Part shown: positions 33,304 through 41,628 of the stretch, in pieces | Layout: the number at the start of each line of letters is the position of its first letter | Position numbering within the stretch: the first letter of the stretch is position 1 | From: Deltaproteobacteria bacterium | GTDB taxonomy: Bacteria; Desulfobacterota; GWC2-55-46 | Direction: 5' to 3' | NCBI GenBank assembly: GCA_016234935.1 | Contig: JACRNL010000005.1 | Coordinates: 172,600-236,599, forward strand | Length of the DNA: 64,000 nt | The notes under the pieces: generated by a model | The model's input: only the letters and a program-made list of their open reading frames with translations | Told to the model about the DNA's origin: nothing | Databases searched by the model: none | Program-made: the position numbers and the translations under genes

Positions 33304-34320
33304 ATGATAAAAGAGGCCATTTCAAAGGTCGTCAAAGGTGAAGACCTGACCGAAGCTGAAATGTCGTCCGTAATGAACGAAGTGATGACCGGCGCGGCGT
33401 CCGCCGGGCAAATAGGCGCGTTTATCACGGCCCTTCGCATGAAGGGCGAGACCGTCAGCGAGATAACCGGCGCGGCAAGGGTCATGCGGGAGAAGGCGTT
33501 AAAGGTCGCCTGCCCCACCGAAGATGCGGTGGACACCTGCGGAACGGGCGGGGACGAGGCAATGACCTTTAATATCTCCACTGCCTCGGCGTTTGTCGCG
33601 GCAGGCTGCGGGGTTTGCGTCGCCAAGCACGGCAACAGGTCTGTATCCTCAAAGAGCGGGAGCGCGGACGTCTTGGCGTCTCTGGGCGTGAACATAGAGG
33701 CAGAGGTCATGCGCGTGGAGGAATGTCTTAAAGAGGCGGGCATAGGTTTTTTGTTCGCCCCCATGCTCCACGGCGCGATGAAGTATGCGGCGCCCGTAAG
33801 GAGGGATATCGGCATAAGGACGGTCTTTAATATCCTCGGCCCGCTTACGAACCCTGCCGGGGCCACGCGCCAGGTTCTTGGCGTGTATGACCCGTCGCTT
33901 ACCGATGTCCTTGCAAAGGTGCTTTTCAATCTCGGCTCCAGGCACGCCTTTATCGTGTGCGGGGAGGACGGGCTTGACGAAATCACGCTAACGGACGAGA
34001 CCAGAGTAACGGAGCTTAAAGACGGATCGATAAAGACCTATCACATAAAGCCGGAGGATTTCGGTTTTGAAAGGTGCGCGCCCGGAGATTTAAAAGGCGG
34101 AGACCCTGAGGTTAACGCGGGTATAATCAAAGACATCCTCAGCGGCAAAAAAGGGCCGCAAAGGGACGTTGTCATCCTGAACAGCGCCGCGGCCGTCGTG
34201 GCGTCGGGCATGGCCGGGGGCTTCAGGGAAGGCATAGCGCTATCGCGCGGGGCGATAGATTCAGGCGAGGCCATGAAAAAGTTGGAGAGGCTCAGGGAAA
34301 TTACAAACAGACAGGGATGA
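33304..34320 (+). CDS. trpD: anthranilate phosphoribosyltransferase
   Basis: A 338-residue enzyme. The PRPP-binding motif is DTCGTGGDEAMTFNIST and the anthranilate/metal motifs are VAKHGNRSVSSKSGSADVLASLGV and FLFAPMLHGAMKYAAPVRRDIGIRTVFNILGPLTNPA. It transfers the phosphoribosyl group to anthranilate, the second step of the pathway. The ATG follows AGGAGGGGC. It is flanked on both sides by A elements. Confidence 0.97.
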   Translation: MIKEAISKVVKGEDLTEAEMSSVMNEVMTGAASAGQIGAFITALRMKGETVSEITGAARVMREKALKVACPTEDAVDTCGTGGDEAMTFNISTASAFVAAGCGVCVAKHGNRSVSSKSGSADVLASLGVNIEAEVMRVEECLKEAGIGFLFAPMLHGAMKYAAPVRRDIGIRTVFNILGPLTNPAGATRQVLGVYDPSLTDVLAKVLFNLGSRHAFIVCGEDGLDEITLTDETRVTELKDGSIKTYHIKPEDFGFERCAPGDLKGGDPEVNAGIIKDILSGKKGPQRDVVILNSAAAVVASGMAGGFREGIALSRGAIDSGEAMKKLERLREITNRQG

Positions 34321-34335
34321 ACGCATCCATTCTTA

Positions 34336-34452
34336 CCTTTTTTGAAAAAAAGGTAAGTCTAAAAAAACTTTAATGCCTGCTGACGCAGGTTCGTGCGCAA
34401 GTGCAACCGCCCCTCTTAGCTTTTTTGAAAAAAAAGGTGCTGCGCACGGCTA
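34336..34452. repeat. A-family element between trpD and trpC
   Basis: The hairpin CTTACC-T6-GAAAAAAA-GGTAAG (34336-34361) is followed by CTAAAAAAACTTTAATGCCT and GCTGACGCAGGTTCGTGCGC. A second T/A stem and GTGCTGCGCACGGCTAA end at about 34453. Confidence 0.75.
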
Positions 34453-34496
34453 AGGAATGGCGGGAGAGGGCGGCATGGAGGAGAAACAAACAGACA

Positions 34497-35285
34497 ATGA
34501 TACTTGATGATATAATCAAATATAAAAAAGAGGCCGTTGCCAGAAGCAAGGCGCAGTATTCCATTGAATATCTCAGAAAAAAGATAGACAGGATTGCCAG
34601 GACGCGCGATTTTACCGCGGCCGTGTCCACGAAGGGCGGGCCGGACGCGATAAGGATAATAGCCGAGATAAAAAGGGCGTCGCCGTCCAAAGGGATATTG
34701 AGGCAGCAGTTCTATCCGTTTGAGATAGCAAGGATATATCAATTGAACGGCGCGGCGGCGCTCTCCGTGCTTACCGAGGAAAAATACTTCATGGGACATC
34801 TGGACTTTATCCCGCCGATGAAGACGAACCTGCGTCTGCCGGTGCTCAGAAAGGATTTTATATTAGAGGAGTATCAGGTCGTCGAGTCGAGGGCATACGG
34901 GGCTGACGCGGTGCTCCTTATCGCCGCCATACTTGACAAAGACACGCTGAAGGGGCTTATCGAACTCAGCGCGTCCCTTGACATGGCGGCCCTCGTCGAG
35001 GTGCATGATGCGGGCGAGCTTGATGCGGCGGTGGAGGCAGGGGCGCGGATAATAGGGATAAACAACCGCGACCTCAAGACCTTTAAAACGGACATAAGCA
35101 CGACGGTAAGGCTCGCGAAACTTGCGCCCAAGGACAGGATAATCGTCGCGGAGAGCGGCATAAATACGTTTGAAGACGTAACTGTATTGAAAAACGCGGG
35201 CGCTTCGGCCTTCCTCATAGGCGAGGCGTTGATCCGTGAAGAGGATATGGGCGGAAAATTAAAGGAGCTAATGGGCATTGCATAA
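34497..35285 (+). CDS. trpC: indole-3-glycerol phosphate synthase
   Basis: The start is ATG 34497 (MILDDIIKYKKEAVARSKAQ). The frame upstream to 34401 is an A element. GGAGGAG is 13 bases before the ATG, rather distant. The protein is 262 residues. The catalytic loop is IAEIKRASPSKGI (Lys in EIK and SPSKG), with LPVLRKDFILEEYQV and IGINNRDLKTF. It closes the indole ring. The stop overlaps the trpF TTG start region by 8 bp. Confidence 0.96.
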   Translation: MILDDIIKYKKEAVARSKAQYSIEYLRKKIDRIARTRDFTAAVSTKGGPDAIRIIAEIKRASPSKGILRQQFYPFEIARIYQLNGAAALSVLTEEKYFMGHLDFIPPMKTNLRLPVLRKDFILEEYQVVESRAYGADAVLLIAAILDKDTLKGLIELSASLDMAALVEVHDAGELDAAVEAGARIIGINNRDLKTFKTDISTTVRLAKLAPKDRIIVAESGINTFEDVTVLKNAGASAFLIGEALIREEDMGGKLKELMGIA

Positions 35286-35898
35286 CACCAAGGTCAAAAT
35301 ATGCGGCATAACAAATATTGAAGACGCAATGACGGCTGTCGAGGCAGGCGCGGACGCGCTGGGTTTTATTTTTTATCCGAAAAGCCCGCGCGGCGTTGAC
35401 ATGAAGACGGCGGCGCGCATCATAAAAGAGCTGCCCCCCTTTGTGCTTTCAATAGGCGTGTTTGTGAATGAAACCCCTGACGTGGTAAACAAGGCCACGG
35501 ATGAATGCGGCCTTGACAGGGTGCAGCTGCACGGCACCGAAGGGCCGGGGTATTGCGAGAGGGTGAGTTTGAAGGTAATAAAGGCGATAAGGGTGAGCGA
35601 TATAAACGACATTGACGTTATTAAGGAATATTGCGTGTCGGCATACCTCCTTGACGCATACCATGAGGACGTCCACGGCGGGACGGGAAAGACCTTTGAC
35701 TGGGACATCGCCGTGGCGGCAAAGAGATTTGGAAATATCATTCTCTCCGGCGGCCTTACGCCTGAAAACGTGCAGGAAGCCATAATGCGCGTTAAACCCT
35801 ATGCTGTTGACGTATGCTCCGGTGTCGAGCTGAGGCCCGGAAAAAAAGACCCGGAAAAGATCAGGCAGTTCATTGAAAAGGTAAGAACATTATCATGA
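35278..35898 (+). CDS. trpF: phosphoribosylanthranilate isomerase
   Basis: A 206-residue TIM barrel. [35 protein letters not shown] is the signature with the catalytic Cys. [22 protein letters not shown] and [11 protein letters not shown] carry the catalytic Asp and phosphate-binding parts. The start is TTG 35278 with AAAGGAGC upstream. It overlaps trpC by 8 bp and trpB by 4 bp, so these genes are translationally coupled. Confidence 0.95.
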   Translation: MHNTKVKICGITNIEDAMTAVEAGADALGFIFYPKSPRGVDMKTAARIIKELPPFVLSIGVFVNETPDVVNKATDECGLDRVQLHGTEGPGYCERVSLKVIKAIRVSDINDIDVIKEYCVSAYLLDAYHEDVHGGTGKTFDWDIAVAAKRFGNIILSGGLTPENVQEAIMRVKPYAVDVCSGVELRPGKKDPEKIRQFIEKVRTLS

Positions 35899-37088
35899 AA
35901 AATCTACCCGATAAACTGGGCCACTACGGCATCTATGGCGGCAGATACATCTCCGAGACGTTGATGCCGGCCGTCATAGAGCTTGAAAAGGAATATCTGA
36001 AGTGGCGCCGCCACCCGGCATTTTTAGCCGAGCTCAGGTATTATCTCAGCGAATACATCGGCAGGCCCACGCCTCTTTATTTCGCCGAAAGACTGACAAA
36101 AAAGGCAGGCGGCGCGAAGATATTTTTAAAGCGTGAAGATCTCTGCCACACGGGCGCTCACAAGGTCAACAACACCATGGGCCAGATACTGCTTGCCAAG
36201 CGCATGGGTAAAAAGCGCATCATAGCCGAGACCGGCGCGGGACAGCACGGGGTGGCGACGGCCACTGTGGCCGCTATGTTCGGCCTTGAATGCGTCGTCT
36301 ATATGGGCGAGGACGACATAAAAAGGCAGATGCCGAACGTCTTCAGGATGAAGCTCCTCGGCGCTAAAGTAGTTCCCGTCACCTCCGGCAGTAGGACTCT
36401 TAAAGACGCCATGAACGAGGCGCTTCGCGACTGGGTCACGAACGTCTACAACACATTTTACATAATCGGCACCGTCGCCGGGCCGCACCCTTACCCGCTG
36501 ATGGTCAGGGAGTTCCAGTCCGTCATAGGCACGGAGGCCAGGCGTCAGATTAAGAAAATAACCAAAAGGCTGCCGGACCTGCTCGTGGCCTGCGTGGGCG
36601 GCGGGTCTAACGCGCTGGGGCTTTTTCATCCGTTCATCAAAGACAAAAATGTCAGGATGACCGGCGTCGAGGCCGGAGGCTACGGTCTTTCAACCGGCAA
36701 ACACGCCGCGTCAATAAGCGGCGGCAGCGTGGGCGTCCTGCACGGCAACAAGACCTATCTCCTTCAGGACAAGCGCGGACAGATAATAGACACCCATTCC
36801 ATCTCAGCCGGGCTCGACTACCCGGGAGTAGGCCCGGAGCACGCCTATTTGCACGACATCGGCAGGGTCCAGTACGTCACCATTACCGACAAAGAGGCGC
36901 TTAACGGCTTTGAGGCCCTGACGCTTTCCGAGGGCATAATCCCGGCGCTTGAATCCTCTCATGCAATCGCTTACGCCATGAAGGCCGCAAAAAAAATGGA
37001 TAAAAAAGAGGTCATCATCGTGAACCTCTCAGGCAGGGGAGACAAGGATTTAAACACGGTTTCAAAGGCCTTCGGCTTTGAGATATGA
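35895..37088 (+). CDS. trpB: tryptophan synthase beta chain
   Basis: A 397-residue PLP enzyme of the TrpB1 type. The PLP lysine is in [16 protein letters not shown], the phosphate cradle is [18 protein letters not shown] and the C-terminal motif is [10 protein letters not shown]. It joins indole to serine and pairs with TrpA. It overlaps trpF by 4 bp (ATGA) and the next open frame by 4 bp. Confidence 0.97.
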   Translation: MKNLPDKLGHYGIYGGRYISETLMPAVIELEKEYLKWRRHPAFLAELRYYLSEYIGRPTPLYFAERLTKKAGGAKIFLKREDLCHTGAHKVNNTMGQILLAKRMGKKRIIAETGAGQHGVATATVAAMFGLECVVYMGEDDIKRQMPNVFRMKLLGAKVVPVTSGSRTLKDAMNEALRDWVTNVYNTFYIIGTVAGPHPYPLMVREFQSVIGTEARRQIKKITKRLPDLLVACVGGGSNALGLFHPFIKDKNVRMTGVEAGGYGLSTGKHAASISGGSVGVLHGNKTYLLQDKRGQIIDTHSISAGLDYPGVGPEHAYLHDIGRVQYVTITDKEALNGFEALTLSEGIIPALESSHAIAYAMKAAKKMDKKEVIIVNLSGRGDKDLNTVSKAFGFEI

Positions 37089-37576
37089 AAAGGGCAGCGG
37101 CTCTGCTAATCATACTGACGCTGGCGGCATATGCGGAAGCAAGGGCAACGGAGGTTTTAATATTTAACATAAAAGACGCCTGCCGCATGCCGGTGGAAGA
37201 ATTTTCAAAGGTTATAAAGATAACCCCTGGTAAATTCAGGATCGAAAAGCGCGACAGCCCTGAATGGGGGCACGACGAGGACTGGGACATGCTCGGCAAG
37301 GAAGACGCGGTGAGCCTGGGGCTTCGCGGCATAAGCGTTTCCATCGAGCAGGGCGTTTTCCGGGCCGTTTATTTTTTCCCGGACGAGACGCGGTTTACCG
37401 CAAAGGAGATATTCGCCCGGTCATTGAGGCTCATGGGCTTGAAGCCTTCCGACGTGACGGAGCATAAAAGCAAAACAGGCCGCTGGTATACGGCAAAGGA
37501 TAAAAAGGGCTTTCCAATTTCCATCGGCGGGGACGGGTCGAGGTTTGAGTGCTTTGAGCACCATCCGGGACATTAA
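37085..37576 (+). CDS. small exported protein of unknown function within the trp operon
   Basis: A 163-residue protein with a signal peptide ([21 protein letters not shown]). The mature part has [35 protein letters not shown] and ends in HHPGH. There is one Cys near the start and one near the end of the mature chain and no recognisable domain. It overlaps trpB by 4 bp (ATGA), so it is coupled to it and lies directly before trpA. A periplasmic protein here cannot take part in the pathway itself. I do not recognise the family. Confidence 0.75.
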   Translation: MKRAAALLIILTLAAYAEARATEVLIFNIKDACRMPVEEFSKVIKITPGKFRIEKRDSPEWGHDEDWDMLGKEDAVSLGLRGISVSIEQGVFRAVYFFPDETRFTAKEIFARSLRLMGLKPSDVTEHKSKTGRWYTAKDKKGFPISIGGDGSRFECFEHHPGH

Positions 37577-37608
37577 GAGGGGGGATTTTTCAGCCGCGCC
37601 AATTAATT

Positions 37609-38445
37609 ATGAAAACTTTAAATAAAAAATCAAATCGAATAGAATCGTTGTTTGACGAACTGCGCCTTAAGGGGCAAAAGGCGCTTATCGCCTTCATTAC
37701 AGCCGGGGATCCGGACTTTCCGACTACGGAAAGGATTATTCACGTGCTGGAAGATTCCGGCGCGGATATAATCGAATTGGGCATCCCGTTTTCAGACCCC
37801 ATGGCCGACGGGCCGACCATTCAGGGCTCTTACGAAAGGGCGCTTTCAGGCGGCGCGACGCTTGAAGGCGTTTTAAAGCTCGTAAAAGACGTCCGCAGGA
37901 AAAGCCAGGTCCCGATTGTCCTTTTTGGATATTACAATCCCATACTCTCCTGCGGCTTAAAAAGGTTCGCTTGCAGCGCAAAGGCCGCGGGGGCGGATGG
38001 CGTGTTAGTGGTAGACCTGCCGCCTGAGGAGGCTGACGACTTCAAGCGCGAATTGGATAAAGAGGGGCTTGATCTTATATTCCTCCTTACGCCGACAAGC
38101 GATGAAGGCAGGATGCGCCTCGTCTCCCGGAGGGCTTCTGGTTTTATCTACTTCGTGAGCGTCACCGGCGTCACCGGCGCGAGGGCCGCCCTTTCCCGGG
38201 GAGTCGCCGCGCACGTAAAGAAGATAAAAAAGGATTATACAGGCCTGCCCGTGGGCGTCGGTTTCGGCATCTCAACGCCCCGGCAGGCAAGGGAAGTCGC
38301 CTGTTTCGCCGACGCGGTGGTCGTTGGAAGCGCCATTATAAATATTATCTCCAGGCATAAGGATACCGCCGGAGAGAGTGTAAAGATGCTCGGCGAAGTC
38401 TCACGCTTTGTTTCCGGATTGAAAAAGGGTATAATGCGGGCGTAG
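37609..38445 (+). CDS. trpA: tryptophan synthase alpha chain
   Basis: A 278-residue TIM barrel. The catalytic Glu and Asp are in [19 protein letters not shown] (E of IIELG, D of SDPMAD). [34 protein letters not shown] and [12 protein letters not shown] are the phosphate-binding parts. It releases indole from indole-3-glycerol phosphate for TrpB. It starts 32 bp after the exported protein gene. Family length is normal. Confidence 0.96.
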   Translation: MKTLNKKSNRIESLFDELRLKGQKALIAFITAGDPDFPTTERIIHVLEDSGADIIELGIPFSDPMADGPTIQGSYERALSGGATLEGVLKLVKDVRRKSQVPIVLFGYYNPILSCGLKRFACSAKAAGADGVLVVDLPPEEADDFKRELDKEGLDLIFLLTPTSDEGRMRLVSRRASGFIYFVSVTGVTGARAALSRGVAAHVKKIKKDYTGLPVGVGFGISTPRQAREVACFADAVVVGSAIINIISRHKDTAGESVKMLGEVSRFVSGLKKGIMRA

Positions 38446-38640
38446 GCGCTGCGCACGGCGAAAGTCAGGAGTATTGTCATTCCCGAAGGTCTCTATCGGG
38501 GATGACAGAAAAAGCGCAGGTGCTGCGCACGGCTAAAGCCTAAATGCAACCCGTTAAGCTTTGCTCACCGCAGGTGTTGCGCACGGCTAAAGTCAAAATA
38601 CAACCCGTTAAGCTTTGCTCACCGCAGGTGCTGCGCGAAA
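38446..38640. repeat. A-type segments and an E element after trpA
   Basis: GCGCTGCGCACGGCGAAAGT lies at 38446, then an E element (GTCATTCCCGAAGGTCTC, TATCGGGGATGACAG, about 38474-38510). Two A2 segments in tandem follow (GTGCTGCGCACGGCTAAAGC, GTTGCGCACGGCTAAAGTC), without a terminal hairpin. Confidence 0.72.
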
Positions 38641-38671
38641 GCAACGTCACCTTTAACCAGAAGGTCAGACT

Positions 38672-40378
38672 ATGGAAAAAAAAGATTATCAGCGGCAGGT
38701 GGATCTTTTAAACATCGAGCTTGACATCTACCGGCAGATAGGCGGGATCGCGGTCAAGGCGCTCAGCACCGAAACGATACTCTCGCAGCTCATGGACTTT
38801 TCCTTGAAGGCCGTGCAGTGTTCAAGCGGGACGATATATATCTTTGATGAAAAGAAAAAAGACCTCACGTTCAAGATAATAAAAGGCCCGCTGGCGCGAA
38901 AACTAAAGGGCCGGAAGATGTATGCCGACCAGGGCATAGTGGGCCTTGTCGCGACTTTGAAAAAGCCGTATGTCTCCAACGATCTGTCAAAGGACAAGAA
39001 CTGGCTTCCAATAGGCGGCACCCAAAAGAACGTCATGGCCGTGCCCCTGATAATAAAGAACAGGACTATCGGCGTCATGCAGGTCTTTGACAAGAAGGGC
39101 GGGAAGCCCTTTAAGAACGAAGACCTCAAAATGCTCTCGTCCATCGCGAACCACTTTGCGATGATCATGCAATCGGCAAGCGTCTTTAACGACCTGCAAA
39201 ACAGGATACGGCAGTCCGCCACCCTGCAGGAGGTTGGAAGCCTGCTTATATCCTCGCTTGACCCGAAGATAGTCCGCCACAGGGCGATGGAGGCCATCAC
39301 GAAGCTCATGCGCGCGCAGACCGGCTCTCTCCTGATGGTAGACGAAAAGACGCACGAGCTTTTTTTCGAGGTCGCGCTCGGCGAGGCCGGCGCGGCGGTT
39401 AAGGAGATAAGGCTCAAGATGGGAGAGGGCATAGCCGGATGGGTCGCGGTCAGCGGCAAGCCGCTGATAGTCCCGGACGTTCTGAAGGACAGGCGGTTTC
39501 AGGGCAAGGTGGATAAAAAAAGCAAGTTCCGCACGAGGAACATGATCTGCGTGCCTGTCGTGATAAAGGGCAAGGTCATCGGCGTCCTGCAGGCGATTAA
39601 CCGTCTGGGCGGCCTGGATTTCACGCGGGACGACCTGAGGCTCTTCCAGCTTTTTTCAAACCAGGTCGCCATAGCCCTCGACAACGCGCGGCTTTACCAA
39701 GAGATAAAAGAGACATTCTACGCCACGAGCGAGGCGCTTGCGGAGGCCATTGAAAAAAGAGACCCTTACACCGGCGGCCACACCAAGCGGGTGCTTGAGT
39801 ACAGCATGGCCATAGTCAAATTCATGGAAGGCGTCACGCCGGAGTTCGCCGAGCTTTTAAGGCTCTCCGCCGTGCTTCACGATATCGGCAAGATAGGCGT
39901 CGCGGACAGCATATTGAGAAAGCAGGCCCCCCTTGACAACGACGAGGCCGAGGCCATGCGCCAGCATCCGCTTTACGGCGTTCAGATACTAAAGCACGTC
40001 CCGCAGTTAAAGGACATCATACCCGGCATGCTCTATCACCATGAAAAGCCGGACGGCAGGGGCTATCCCGAGGGGCTTCTCGACGGTCAAATTCCGCTTG
40101 TGGCCAAGATAATATCGGTCGCGGACACATATGACGCGATGACCACGACGAGGCCTTACAGAAAGGGTCTTCCAGCGGAGGTGGCTATCGGCGAGCTTAA
40201 AAAATTCTCCGGCACGCAGTTCGACGGGGCGGTCGTGGATGCGTTTTTAAAGGCGTTCGAGGCAGGCACGGTCCAGGGCATCGTCACGCACACCGGCGCG
40301 GATATAAACATACTGTCTCCCGCGGCGCAGCCGGAGAACAGACAGCCGGAGGATAAACCGGAGGAACGCGGCGCATGA
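38672..40378 (+). CDS. GAF-GAF-HD-GYP phosphodiesterase-like protein
   Basis: A 568-residue cytoplasmic signalling protein. Two GAF domains span about 30-175 and 195-340. An HD-GYP domain runs from about 355 to 530 with AVLHDIGKIGVADSILRK (H-D), HHEKPDGRGYPEGL (H-H and G-Y-P) and ISVADTYDAMTTTRPYRKGL. Metal ligands look intact, so it should hydrolyse cyclic di-GMP, with the GAF pair sensing a small ligand. It lies between trpA and accD, where it is not part of the usual gene order, and overlaps accD by 4 bp (ATGA). Confidence 0.92.
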   Translation: MEKKDYQRQVDLLNIELDIYRQIGGIAVKALSTETILSQLMDFSLKAVQCSSGTIYIFDEKKKDLTFKIIKGPLARKLKGRKMYADQGIVGLVATLKKPYVSNDLSKDKNWLPIGGTQKNVMAVPLIIKNRTIGVMQVFDKKGGKPFKNEDLKMLSSIANHFAMIMQSASVFNDLQNRIRQSATLQEVGSLLISSLDPKIVRHRAMEAITKLMRAQTGSLLMVDEKTHELFFEVALGEAGAAVKEIRLKMGEGIAGWVAVSGKPLIVPDVLKDRRFQGKVDKKSKFRTRNMICVPVVIKGKVIGVLQAINRLGGLDFTRDDLRLFQLFSNQVAIALDNARLYQEIKETFYATSEALAEAIEKRDPYTGGHTKRVLEYSMAIVKFMEGVTPEFAELLRLSAVLHDIGKIGVADSILRKQAPLDNDEAEAMRQHPLYGVQILKHVPQLKDIIPGMLYHHEKPDGRGYPEGLLDGQIPLVAKIISVADTYDAMTTTRPYRKGLPAEVAIGELKKFSGTQFDGAVVDAFLKAFEAGTVQGIVTHTGADINILSPAAQPENRQPEDKPEERGA

Positions 40379-41250
40379 TCTGGTTTAAAAAAGACATTTT
40401 CAAGAAAAAGACCCTTGCCAACGGCGAGACGGACAGGGACAAGAGCGTAAGGGTGCCCGTGGGCCTCTGGGTCAAGTGCGAGAGCTGCTCGGAGATAATC
40501 TATAAAAAAGACGTCGAAAAGAATCTTGACGTATGCACGAAGTGCGGCCATCACTACCGGATACCGGCAAGGGCGCGCATAGATATGACGATAGACGAGG
40601 GGACATTCAAGGAGCAGGACCAGGGGGTGTCGCCGGCAGACCCGCTGGAGTTCAAGGACCTTAAAAAATACAAAGACAAGCTCAGGGCCGCGCAGAAAGA
40701 GAGCGGCATGAATGACGCCGTCGTCACCGGTTCGGGCCTTATAGGCGGCCGCAGGGTCTTTGCCGCGGCATTTGAATTCCCCTTCATGGGCGGTTCGATG
40801 GGCTCCGTCGTCGGAGAGAAGATAGCCCGCCTCATCGAAGGCGCGCTTGAGGCGAAATGCGGCGTCATTATTTTTTCGTCATCAGGCGGGGCCAGGATGC
40901 AGGAGGGCATACTTTCCCTCATGCAGATGGCAAAGACCAGCGCGGCCATAGCGCGGCTTAAAGACGCCGGGCTTCCATACATATCCGTCCTTACCGACCC
41001 GACCATGGGCGGCGTAACGGCGAGTTTCGCCATGCTCGGCGACGTGATCATCGCGGAGCCAAAGGCCCTTGTGGGTTTCGCCGGGCCAAGGGTCATAGCC
41101 GAGACCATCAAACAGACCCTGCCGGAAGGCTTCCAGCGGTCGGAGTATATCCTTGAGCACGGCATGATCGACATGATAGTCGAGAGGAGGCACATGAAGG
41201 ACACCCTCACGCGGCTTCTTGCCATGCTGGGCCACAGGCATGGGCAATAA
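40375..41250 (+). CDS. accD: acetyl-CoA carboxylase carboxyltransferase beta subunit
   Basis: A 291-residue protein. The N-terminal zinc ribbon is C35-ES-C38 and C54-TK-C57. The carboxyltransferase core has GSMGSVVGEKIARLIEGA, SSSGGARMQEGILSLMQMAKTSAA and GFAGPRVIAETIKQTLPEGFQRSEYILEHGMIDMIV. With AccA it transfers the carboxyl group from biotin to acetyl-CoA. Translation is coupled to the HD-GYP gene by a 4 bp overlap. accD-folC is a common pair. Confidence 0.96.
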   Translation: MIWFKKDIFKKKTLANGETDRDKSVRVPVGLWVKCESCSEIIYKKDVEKNLDVCTKCGHHYRIPARARIDMTIDEGTFKEQDQGVSPADPLEFKDLKKYKDKLRAAQKESGMNDAVVTGSGLIGGRRVFAAAFEFPFMGGSMGSVVGEKIARLIEGALEAKCGVIIFSSSGGARMQEGILSLMQMAKTSAAIARLKDAGLPYISVLTDPTMGGVTASFAMLGDVIIAEPKALVGFAGPRVIAETIKQTLPEGFQRSEYILEHGMIDMIVERRHMKDTLTRLLAMLGHRHGQ

Positions 41251-41299
41251 CAATACCTTGAGCAATATCCGAATTTCGTAAAGGCAGGAAACGCAGGGC

Positions 41300-41515
41300 A
41301 GCAGCGCTTGCGCGCGAACCTGCGCGGCAGGCATTAAATTTTTTTGGCCGCCTGCGGTGAGCAAAGTCTACACCGGCCATCACGCCTTAAGTGATGCCCT
41401 GCAGTAACATGCAGCCCTTTCCCTTTGCCGTGCGCAGCACCTGCGGTGAGCAAAGCTTAACGGGTTGTATTTTGACTTTAGCCGTGCGCAGCACTTTTTT
41501 GAAAAAAAGGCAAGC
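41300..41515. repeat. A-family elements between accD and folC
   Basis: The 371 bp gap 41251-41621 has no gene. GCGCGAACCTGCGCGGCAGG and GGCCGCCTGCGGTGAGCAAA begin an A element at about 41310. A second A2 segment follows (GCACCTGCGGTGAGCAAAGC, CTTTAGCCGTGCGCAGCAC), with a terminal T/A hairpin at 41493-41513. The rest is the direct duplication in the next entry. Confidence 0.7.
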
Positions 41516-41545
41516 CGTGAAAATCCGGCCTGTTCGCCAAAACCC

Positions 41546-41628
41546 CCCGCGGCTTGCGGCAGCAGTGTCCGGCGAATGCCATTAAAAACTTCCCGCGGCT
41601 TGCGGCAGCGGCGCCCAGCGAATGCCAT
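41546..41628 (+). repeat. direct duplication covering the folC start
   Basis: A 37 bp segment, CCCGCGGCTTGCGGCAGC... GCGAATGCCAT, occurs at 41546-41582 and again at 41592-41628 with four mismatches. The second copy contains the folC ATG (41622). The first offers an ATG at 41576 in another frame. The period is 46 bp. Confidence 0.85.

Noticed and set aside
34401..34496. N-terminal extension of TrpC
   Set aside because: Encoded by an A element; the family start is at 34497.
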